Of a DNA stretch of 64,000 nucleotides, positions 57,101-64,000 are shown piece by piece; position 1 is the stretch's first letter, and each line of letters opens with the position of its first letter. This DNA is from Ypsolopha sequella (lineage: Eukaryota > Arthropoda > Insecta > Lepidoptera > Ypsolophidae): the NCBI GenBank assembly GCA_934047225.1, contig OW204001.1:8664201-8728200 (forward strand), in the 5' to 3' direction. Position numbers and translations under genes: made by a program. The notes beneath the pieces were generated by a model. That model was not told where the DNA came from and searched no databases. It saw only the letters and a list, made by a program, of their open reading frames with translations.

Positions 57101-59467
57101 ATCAACACGCACTACGGGATGATGCGGAATATAATAACCAAGAGATAATTGGTCATCATTATGAAGCGGGGATATGTAACCTTTAGTTAGGTATTCATTT
57201 ATTATATTGTTATACTCGGAACGTAAATCTGCGTTAGAAACAAACCTACGCTCAAGAGACATAAAACACTTTTTTGCGTGATGGTACGAGTTTCCTAGTA
57301 TGTTAGGATTCCGTGCGAACGGTAAAGAAACCGAATAGCGACCAGCGGGGTCACGTGACACATTGTTAATAAATAATTTTTCACATTCATCATTTGCGGG
57401 ACTAGAAGCAGGTTCACAATGCACCTCTTCTAATTGCCAAAATTTTTGTAAAATAAAATCTATTGGCGGTTCAATCTCCATATAAGAGCATAACGAAATT
57501 GAACATGCGGTATTTTGGTAAACAGGCGTATTACCAATTAGCGTAAAACCGAAGATGGTCTGAAATCCCGTCGGCGTACCCGGGGGACCAGAGACGCGGC
57601 CTGATAACAAGATATCCGCGAATAAAGATGCACCGATAAGAATATCAATCTCGCCCGGTAAGTAAAAGGTTTCATCAGCAAGTGTGATACCTTTTAAATA
57701 TGAAAGCGTAGACAAATCGACCTGCACCGATGGTAAGTTGTCGGTAATACGGTCGATTACATAAGTGTCAAGCGAAATTGAAACCGAATCATCAAATCGT
57801 GAAAACAATTTAAGGTTTGTCGCACCCTTAATTGGGTTTGATGAAGAGCCGATGCCCTTAACAAAAGCGCGGGGAATTTTCTCATATTTTAAGTTAAGCT
57901 TCTCACAACAGGAAACCGTCGAAAAACTGGATTGTGACGCAGGGTCGCAGAGCGCACGTAGACGGACTGACATACCGTTAGAATCTTTCACGATCACTTG
58001 AATTGTACCTAAAAGGCATGTTTCATTACGCTGCGAGTTAGGCTGTAAGTTACATAAAGAAATATTATTACTCGCAGTTGGTACGGATTGAGAATCATTA
58101 GTCATATGTTCTGTGTTAGTCGCCGATACGGCAGGATCCACCAACCTCGAAGATTGCGTATGTGTGCGTGGAGACACGGTAATATTTTGACCAAGCGCGG
58201 TGTGAGTATTCATCACATTTTGTTTGCGGCACAACATCGAATGGTGTTTACAATTACAATGGCGGCAATTATAAGACGATTTACAAGCGGAATTGTTATG
58301 CGTAATACTTAAACAATTGGTGCAACCGTTATTAGATTTGATGAACTGAAATCTTTTCTCGATATCTAGTTTCACAAATTCGGGACACTTATATAAATTA
58401 TAGTGTTTTAATTGTTTACATAGCGGACAACAATTATTATTGGTCGAAGCGGAGACAAAAGCATGGGTTGACTTGGTACTGTACCCGGTTTTGTTGTTAT
58501 TATTATTAACGGAGCGGTTCGGAGCGGGAGCGGTAATTGCGGGTGCAGTGCGGTTCAGTATCTTAGTTTGTTCCCGTAAAAATGATATTAATTCATCATA
58601 ATGGGGTAAATCGGAACCACGTTTAAACATTTCAAATGAACGAGCGGTTTCAACATCAAGTTTTTTAAGGGCCAAATACATAAGGATAAAATCCGAAAGA
58701 TCTTTAATATTCAGTGATTTTAAACACGAAACAGCGGAACAGAACTTGTCTAAAAACAAGTCCAAGTTTTTTGAACTAGCGGTAGTTAAAGGGCGAAATT
58801 CAAACATTTGATCCAAATAAGTAGTGGCTAAACTACGCGAGTCTTGAAAAGTAGAAACGAGTGTTTTCCAGATTATGTCGTAGTTAGTTGCGTTCGGTGT
58901 GATTCCAGAACAAATCGAAAGTGCCCGGCCAGAAAGTTTACCCATCAGGTATTGTACTCGTTCGTTGTCGGTCAAGTCCGGATTATCGTGAATCGTGGTT
59001 TTAAATGTTTCATAGAATGTTGGCCACATAGTAGCTTCACCAGAAAAACCAACGAGTTCCAGTTTTGGAAGCTTGATAGTAGGTTTTTTGGGACATTCCA
59101 TGTCAAGTGGAGCTTTAACTTTAGAGTCAGCCGATTTCGAAGAATGTGATAACTTCCGGTTGATGTATTTGCAATGGGAGTAAAGATCCTCAAAAGCTGA
59201 CCAACTTTGATAATTTGGTTCAAAATTAGGATTTATCAATACCTCTGTGTCATTAATTTCATCTATGATTACATGAATTTCTGAGCGTACAGTATCCAAA
59301 GTTTCGACATTGGCCATAAACAATTCTGCCGAAGAAACATCCTCTAAAGCGGTTTTAGAAAAGTCATAAACTCTCTGAAGGCGATTAAACAATTCTTGCC
59401 TTTTATTTTTAAGCTTCTTTAAACTATACGACATCTTTAATTTTGCAGCTTCTGCGGAATTTGGCAT
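54149..59467 (-). CDS. BEL/Pao gag-pol polyprotein
   Basis: 1772 codons from ATG at 59465-59467 (an open TTG codon lies 8 codons upstream) to TAA at 54149-54151. Domains by residue: coiled-coil-like N-terminus (10-110); gag-like DUF1759 (about 130-285, LPKLELVGFSGE.. and WPTFYETFKTTIHDN); Cys/His knuckles (about 347-415, CPLCKQLKHYNLYKC, CTNCLSITHNNSAC, CRHCNCKHHSMLC); aspartic protease (about 500-630, ALCDPASQSSF with Asp508); reverse transcriptase (about 760-990, YMDD at 922-925); Pao-type RNase H (about 1090-1215, ISFADASERGYG and CFTDSMVTLHW); H2C2 zinc finger (about 1386-1445); integrase core with Asp1475, Asp1541 and Glu1595 (VDYCGPI, SDNATNF, HFGGHYE); and a C-terminal domain ending RPVVRLCPLPSQ. 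All key residues are present, with no frameshift. It makes capsid, protease and the enzymes for reverse transcription and integration. Confidence 0.95.
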   Translation of the reverse strand: MPNSAEAAKLKMSYSLKKLKNKRQELFNRLQRVYDFSKTALEDVSSAELFMANVETLDTVRSEIHVIIDEINDTEVLINPNFEPNYQSWSAFEDLYSHCKYINRKLSHSSKSADSKVKAPLDMECPKKPTIKLPKLELVGFSGEATMWPTFYETFKTTIHDNPDLTDNERVQYLMGKLSGRALSICSGITPNATNYDIIWKTLVSTFQDSRSLATTYLDQMFEFRPLTTASSKNLDLFLDKFCSAVSCLKSLNIKDLSDFILMYLALKKLDVETARSFEMFKRGSDLPHYDELISFLREQTKILNRTAPAITAPAPNRSVNNNNNKTGYSTKSTHAFVSASTNNNCCPLCKQLKHYNLYKCPEFVKLDIEKRFQFIKSNNGCTNCLSITHNNSACKSSYNCRHCNCKHHSMLCRKQNVMNTHTALGQNITVSPRTHTQSSRLVDPAVSATNTEHMTNDSQSVPTASNNISLCNLQPNSQRNETCLLGTIQVIVKDSNGMSVRLRALCDPASQSSFSTVSCCEKLNLKYEKIPRAFVKGIGSSSNPIKGATNLKLFSRFDDSVSISLDTYVIDRITDNLPSVQVDLSTLSYLKGITLADETFYLPGEIDILIGASLFADILLSGRVSGPPGTPTGFQTIFGFTLIGNTPVYQNTACSISLCSYMEIEPPIDFILQKFWQLEEVHCEPASSPANDECEKLFINNVSRDPAGRYSVSLPFARNPNILGNSYHHAKKCFMSLERRFVSNADLRSEYNNIINEYLTKGYISPLHNDDQLSLGYYIPHHPVVRVDKSTTKVRICMNASTKTDSADGTRVSLNDTLHTGANLQNDLFLILLDFRLYEIAFTSDIKQMFLQVLVNADDRKFQKFLYHFDTCSPLIAYQFNRVCFGLRSSPFLAMRVVRKLCEDGSSAYPLAATVAARNCYMDDICYSTPTVQGSLQLRDELVGLLKAGGFELVKWSSNCQQLLDTLPDTHRLNSSKNFEEQTQTLKVLGLQWSPDSDEFSFTVSLDSRPCTKRNVLSVIARQYDVLGFTAPVILYAKLLLQKICILKLDWDETLPSDIAQIWQNYLKELPVLRDLRIKRHLDVFQNSKISIISFADASERGYGCVVYIRVQDDSDTCTSIRLVCAKSKVCPLKTVSVARLELCASLLMSKLTRRVVDAYKIRHNIERIYCFTDSMVTLHWIHSSPHRFKTFVATRITKIISAIPAECFYHTAGSQNPSDCLSRGLTPTQLMSHPLWFTGPAWLYLDAKEWPIKTIESASIEENLPESKTISLPAFSNEEPHPLLSLSERISSWLVLLHTIIYIYRFLRILPRSNIFTATDMDFAEVALIKALQAFYFLDEIKRLKSNKLCSPALNRLSPFLDKNGLLRVGGRLRNTDMTFDQQHPVLLPRKNHIVELIIIHYHRKNCHTGPVALMSIIRQKFWILSCRNIVRRVIHSCNYCFKAKPRQTFPFMADLPSCRVNEAKAFVHCAVDYCGPISITPYRKRGVRPVKCYLCIFVCLVTRAVHVELATDLSTNTFLSAFKRFLSRRGAVSFVYSDNATNFVGARNALSEIYNLTNSEEFKTSFANELADHRIQWKFNIPRSPHFGGHYEIYVKGFKTHLHRVVGTQLLTYEELLTVVTQIECVINSRPLTLLSEDPSELSALTPAHFLMSTPLKELPACKVADEPVNLLRRYALLDQMVESFARRWKNDYLHLLQSRGKWNTPSNPIKIGSVVVVVTDNTPPLQWPLGVIVAVYPGKDNVIRVASVKTTTGVYKRPVVRLCPLPSQ

Positions 59468-59953
59468 GTTATATAGTACAAAGTTAGGCAAGTACCAGAA
59501 CTATTGAAAGTTTTATACTGACTACAACATAGAATAATGCTAATGAGTTAGAGATAACACGGGCGGCGGACGAACCTGTGTACGAGTACCTCTCGATAAT
59601 ATTAAGAATTAGCAGGTAGGCAGATAATATTTTCTGTGAAATGATCAAATGGTATAATCGCAGCGGATAAATTAACAGAATGGCGTATTTCACTGTAGAT
59701 AATTTATAATTTCCAGTATATAGGAAATGGAATCACTAATATTTTGACGAATGCGGGGTTTTAATGCATAGATAATGCAAATAAGAGCGGGAATGCGGGG
59801 TAATACTGCGGGCAGAGTGAAAATTAGAGCGGAATTCACGTGTTCTTTAGACAAAGAACATGAAGATAGCGGTTGGAAATACCAAAAAATGGTTATAGAT
59901 CGCAGATCATAGGGCCTAAAATGGATCTAGATCCGGCTCGAATGGCCAAGAAA
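59468..59953 (-). promoter_or_regulatory. BEL 5' leader with candidate primer-binding site
   Basis: 486 bp between the 5' LTR and the gag-pol ATG. On the coding strand, five bases after the LTR, TGGCCATTCGAGCCGGAT (59931-59948) has the form of a primer-binding site. Its complement, ATCCGGCTCGAATGGCCA, ends in CCA and most resembles, from memory, the 3' end of tRNA-Tyr, with changes in the acceptor. The leader is rich in plus-strand GCGG words. Confidence 0.55.
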
Positions 59954-60418
59954 TGAGCACGCGATATGACGGCAGTGCTTTGTATCACCATAGGTTTTAA
60001 AAATAGCGGGAAGTGAAGAGAAATAATTACGAAGATGAAAGATCTGACCTTGGGAAGGAGCTGCATGCACCACAAACCACGCTTCGCCTGAGCCACCAAG
60101 TCTCTGGTGTTCTCCAAGATGGTTTTCTTCTTCCTCTTCGTGCCTGGTTGCGCTCTTCTCGGCTAATCTTCTTCGTAATAGTAATAGATGAAAATGAGGC
60201 GCACAGCGGGTGCGATCTCAAAATGGCGGGCGGTAGGGTCGAGGTAGGACCTAGTCGAATGACAATCAGCGTATACCTCCGGCGTGAAAGGCTTCTGATT
60301 GACGACTGCTTGATTTGCGTCCAAAACTAAGCGGGTGGAGATGCAGCGAAAATGACAGTTGAAAATATTAATTCACAACTACCCCGCAGTATGAGAGCCA
60401 CAAGAAGTGGCGCGAACA
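59954..60418 (-). repeat. BEL 5' LTR
   Basis: Same 465-bp sequence as 53584-54048. The element's promoter and transcription start should lie here, reading leftward. A 105-codon plus-strand frame inside each LTR is antisense and has no recognisable domain, so I do not treat it as a gene. Confidence 0.93.
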
Positions 60419-60557
60419 CCTATGTTACTTTAAGTAGATAGCTGACATTAAACCTTATGTTACTTTAGGTAGACGGCTGACATTGAACCCTATGTTACTT
60501 TAAGTAGACAGCTGACATTAAACCCTATGTTACTTTAAGTAGGCAGCTGACATTAAA
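60419..60557. repeat. 35-bp minisatellite, right part
   Basis: About four more units of the array broken by the BEL element, beginning with the CCTAT target duplication and ending CAGCTGACATTAAACGG. Confidence 0.85.
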
Positions 60558-61074
60558 CGGAACCATAAGAGTATTTCATACACAACATAATTTGAAAAGG
60601 CATCTCAGAAAGAGGGCGTTTGGAAACAATAAAATATTCGTTGACATCATATATACGATGGCATGATTTCGATGTGACTATTACATTGTGTATCGTAGAC
60701 TGTCTGTTTATGTGCTAGAATCATGGTCACCATACCGCTCACCTGACAACCTACCATAATGTATTCAGGTCCCACACTACAGTATGCACAGACAGAAAAA
60801 TCGATGCCGGTCCGATTTGAATGTCAATAATGAGATTTTAAATTGCCTGCATTTAATGAGGGGCCTACGAAAATACTTGCAACGCTCGCTACAGAGTAAT
60901 ACACAGGGCACACTCACAAAACATATGGGCGCACAATATTTTTTCAGAACTGGCCACTTATGTACATAAACAATATTTAAAAGTAATTGCAATATTTAAA
61001 AATGGAACTGTTTGACAGTAGAATACAGTTTTTTTCATCAGTTTGTCACTTGTTTTTGTATTGCGTATTCATTT
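60558..61074. other. No gene seen
   Basis: No supported coding region, RNA gene or named repeat. Confidence 0.4.
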
Positions 61075-61866
61075 TAAAAAACCGGCTAAGTGCGAGTCAG
61101 ACTCGCGTACCTAGGGTTCTGTATTGTGGATGATAAATTTAATTTGGTAATTTTTTTTCGTGAATTTCTCAACCGCTTTAATTTTCCTGTAATCTTTACG
61201 TAAACACATATTACCATGATTTTTTTCATATTTTCGGCCTACTAGTTTTGGAGATAAGTGAGCGGGACATATATTTTTTTATGGTTTTTCAAGGATTTCT
61301 CCAAATAGATGCAATTAAATATAGTCAAACTATGTAATTTAACAATAACCTTTTTAATACCTACAATGTGATACCCATATTGTATTTTTATAAAATTTTT
61401 TTTATTTATAGAAGTAAATAAATATTTTTATTTTTTATTTTTTATATTTTTCATTTGTGCTCAATTTTTTTTTAATCGCTGTGTTTTTCCTGTAATTAAT
61501 CAGTAATGAATTTATGATCTACAATTGTCATATTTTTTTTCTTTTTTTTCGGTCCATACATATTTTCGGGACATTCATATTTTTGTGGTTTTTAAAAGAT
61601 TTCTCAAAACCAGTGCCAGTAGGTAAATTTAGTAAAAGTATATATTTTTACAATCAGCCTTTTAATATCTAAAATACTATACCTTGGCTATACCTATAAT
61701 GTATTTTTAGGATAATAGTCTTTTATTTTTCTCACTTTTGTTTTGGAAATATTTTGAACAATTTCAAATTTCAAATTAAGAGTGGTAAAGTTGTGACGGA
61801 CGGACGGACAACGGAGTCTCACCATAAAAGTTCCTTTTGTACAGTTTAGGTACTACGGAACCCTGA
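61075..61866 (+). repeat. GTGCGAGTCAGACTCGCG / GGTTCCGTA repeat, long form (copy 2)
   Basis: Begins CGGCTAAGTGCGAGTCAGAC and ends with CGGACAACGGAGTCTCACCA, then TACTACGGAACCCTGA. Same subfamily as 19911-20680, with an intact end (GTACTACGGAACC) that the first copy has lost. Confidence 0.7.
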
Positions 61867-62113
61867 TTACCGTCTCTGAATCTAACTCCAGGATCCTCTT
61901 ATGGAGAATTCCTTCCGAAAAAATTGAAGTCTCAGAAATTTTCTATTTCATTTCCATAGTGACTTATTCATTTCATTACATGTTTGGTTATAATTTTGAG
62001 AAACATCAAACGATATCGCGATGTAATATACAAGTAGCGCCATCTGGTTTTTTAGTAGCAAACGAATGACTGCAGCTTTTCGAGTAAGTACATTGACAAA
62101 AGTATTCTACTAC
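61867..62113. other. No gene seen
   Basis: Short unique-looking sequence between two repeats. No coding support. Confidence 0.4.
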
Positions 62114-62607
62114 TTAAGGGGCTTCAGTAAGTTAAATTAGCAGCTCGAAATAGGTCTGTACAAATATCGACAGTAACGAAATAGAAATAATGTTCATGTC
62201 AGAGTGCATTTCAAAGTGGCTGTTACGACGATCGCTGTGTCGCCGGGTAGCGCAAAATAGAGAAAATAATGCTTTTCGCATGTGTTAAGTTTGATATTTA
62301 AAAGTTTTAAACATCATTGTGTTAGATTTTTGTATTGCTCGTGTGTATGTATAAGTTGTAACCTTGTCTCTTTTGAATTTAAAAAGTTTAAACTATTTAT
62401 CAGTTTTTTAAAGCATTTGAAAGGTTATTAAAGGTATTTATTTTCTCGTTGTAGGTTAATGCTTTTAAGATTTTAAAACATCACAATTACGGGACATAGG
62501 TCAATATGTGTGATATATTTTTTTCAAAGTTTTGTAATATCCATATAGAAAGTTTAAACCAATTTAAAAACGTCTGTAAAAGCAGTTTTGCTTGTGAAGC
62601 CCCTTAA
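62114..62607. mobile_element. TTAA-flanked element with TTAAGGGGCTTCA ends
   Basis: TTAAGGGGCTTCAGT at the left and TGTGAAGCCCCTTAA at the right are 13-bp inverted repeats including TTAA. The 494-bp interior contains GTGTCGCCGGGTAGCGCAAA, which recurs in a partial copy at 63403-63560. No coding capacity, so it is probably a piggyBac-type MITE. Confidence 0.7.
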
Positions 62608-63229
62608 CCTACTACTTGCTTATACATATTGGACCCCTTGCGACTTTGTGTAAGAAGACTCCGCTTGGCACAGTTGATCCTTGGGTTGTTCTGAGCTGAT
62701 TTAGCTCGATTGACATGAGGTGATCCCCTCTGAGATAGGTGTTAGAGAGGGAGGGAGAAAGTGCATCTCTCGCGGAAAGAAAGAGTGCCTTTGAAACGTG
62801 GAGTGTCGTGGAGGGCATATCCGGCTGCTACTGAAAGCTTCAAATTGGCAATACAAGGTAGTATTGCAATGTATGACAAGTAAGTAAAAAAGAGATATCA
62901 GAAAATTAGAACTGAGAGAAACCAGAGTTATCTCCTAAATTATTTATGTAATTTTTTTTTGTAAGTATGCTCAGTACTTTCCATATTATTAATATCATTA
63001 TAGAAAATACATTGGAAATGAGTGAGTTAGGATTGAGGATTCTATTTTTTAGATACTTTATTTATTGTTGGATCGAGTTTATTTTTATCTTACTACGAAC
63101 CATATAATTTTAACTCTCTTCTTTGAACTTGGCAAAAGATATAAAGCATTTGGTGATTTTATTTGTTCATATATATGTAAATATCAAATAACTGCAATCA
63201 AACTTGTTAACAATCAACGTCTCTAAAAC
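62608..63229. other. No gene seen
   Basis: AT-rich. The minus-strand open frame at 62612-62818 lacks recognisable features. Confidence 0.4.
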
Positions 63230-63395
63230 ATCTTGTGTTATATTTAAAGCAAAATCAAACCTATTCCTACATACCCGCTTTTAACAATCAACAACGTACA
63301 AGTACAAGAGAAATATGAAGAAAAGTATCTAGGACTGCGAATTGACAATCGATTAACGTGGAAGCAGCATATTGATTATCTTAAAGCGTATGACC
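63230..63395 (+). pseudogene. Non-LTR reverse transcriptase fragment
   Basis: The plus-strand frame reads KIKPIPTYPLLTINNVQVQE, KYEEKYLGLRIDNRLTWKQH and IDYLKA. The pattern LTINN..V....KYLGL.ID..L.W..HI is the block after the catalytic YADD region in CR1/Jockey-type LINE reverse transcriptases. Only about 50 residues remain, an upstream stop interrupts the frame, and the next repeat cuts it off at about 63395. Confidence 0.65.
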
Positions 63396-63402
63396 ACGCT
63401 AA

Positions 63403-63560
63403 ATAAGCAACTCGATGTGTGTCGGTACAAATATCAACGGAAACGACATTGAAATAATGTTCATTTCAGCGTGCCTTGAAAAGTGGCTGTTACGACAACC
63501 ACTGCGTCTCCGGCTAGCGCAAAATAGGAGAAAATAATACTTTTCACATGGACACCATGA
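63403..63560. repeat. Partial copy of the 62114 TTAA element
   Basis: GGTACAAATATCAACGGAAA, AATAATGTTCATTTCAGCGT and GGCTAGCGCAAAATAGGAGA match 62150-62285 with scattered differences. Both TTAA ends are missing. Confidence 0.6.
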
Positions 63561-64000
63561 ACGGAAAAAAAATTTGAACTTAAACTTTTTAGATCTAAAA
63601 ATTTTGTATAATTGGGTGAAATAATAATTAAAACCGCTTTAGACGTTTGGAAGGAGTAAGAGAATTCTTGTGTTAATCATGTAAAACTTTCGATGACTTT
63701 CGATTTTTTTTTTGTCAATACTTACAATAGAAAAACAGTTTATGAAACTTAAAATTTATTTATGACTCCATAATGCCTACTATATATTTTTATGAAAGTT
63801 TTTGGACCACCCGTGTGGGAGGAGTAGGCCTTCAAAGACAGATCCAAATTGCAGTTGGCGTATCCATTCGCCTTAAGAAAAAACTGTCTTCACTAATGGG
63901 TTCTTTACGCGGCATTGTTCGCTCCCTCCCTCGAAAAGTGCGAATCGTATATATCTTATCGAAATATGGGGCAGTGCATGTAAAATCAGTTTATATAGCC
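63561..64000. other. No gene seen
   Basis: No coding region supported. 63800-63960 is somewhat GC-richer and may continue past the window. Confidence 0.35.

Larger units (their letters stand above)
53584..60418 (-). mobile_element. Complete BEL/Pao LTR retrotransposon
   Basis: The 6835-bp element has 465-bp LTRs at both ends (plus-strand termini TG...CA), a CCTAT target duplication, a primer-binding-type site next to the 5' LTR and one long gag-pol frame. The domain order protease, reverse transcriptase, RNase H, integrase, with the Pao-type RNase H and integrase, is diagnostic of BEL/Pao. I saw no difference between the two LTRs when reading them side by side, and the frame has no stops, so the insertion is recent and the element may still be competent to transpose. 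It has no envelope gene. It sits in a minisatellite about 7.7 kb downstream of the Runx stop codon. Confidence 0.95.

Noticed and set aside
59468..59491. Upstream start for the BEL polyprotein
   Set aside because: The codon at 59489-59491 is TTG. The first ATG in frame is at 59465-59467.

Overview
This window looks like nuclear DNA of an insect, most likely a moth or butterfly (Lepidoptera). It is AT-rich. Its only host gene that I can support is a Runt-domain transcription factor with large introns. Nearly everything else is transposable-element sequence, much of it nested, of kinds typical of lepidopteran genomes: RTE and CR1/Jockey LINE pieces, Penelope-like fragments, a piggyBac deletion derivative, Helitron-like elements, many fold-back MITEs, and one intact BEL/Pao retrotransposon.

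Host gene. Four plus-strand exons (19434-19547, 39653-39754, 43197-43385, 45298-45908) join in a single open frame through phase-1 introns with consensus splice sites. They encode the C-terminal part of the Runt DNA-binding domain, a Phe/Pro-rich linker, a Ser/Asn/His-rich tail and the terminal VWRPY Groucho-recruitment motif. The best match from memory is lozenge (lz). The start of the Runt domain and the 5' exons are not visible and probably lie to the left of position 1, so 1-19433 is probably intron. The introns inside the window are about 20.1, 3.4 and 1.9 kb.

Layout. 1-19.4 kb: Penelope-like endonuclease remnant, fold-back elements, an 835-bp TTAA-flanked piggyBac derivative, a 120-bp tandem repeat, and the first copies of a ~380-bp element that occurs seven times. 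19.5-39.6 kb (intron): five more copies of that element (two of them in tandem), a tRNA-like sequence inside a terminal-inverted-repeat element, LINE ends including one that looks twin-primed, TTAA-flanked MITEs, and an AT-rich stretch of unknown origin at 33.4-36 kb. 39.6-46.5 kb: the last three exons, with the same fold-back MITE in the last intron and in the presumed 3' UTR. 46.5-53.4 kb: repeats only. 53.4-60.6 kb: a BEL/Pao element on the minus strand with identical-looking 465-bp LTRs, a 5-bp target duplication and an uninterrupted 1772-codon polyprotein, inserted in a 35-bp minisatellite. 60.6-64 kb: further repeats and a LINE reverse-transcriptase fragment.

I had no search tools. Family names come from motifs read in the sequence plus memory of those families. 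Repeat boundaries are by eye.
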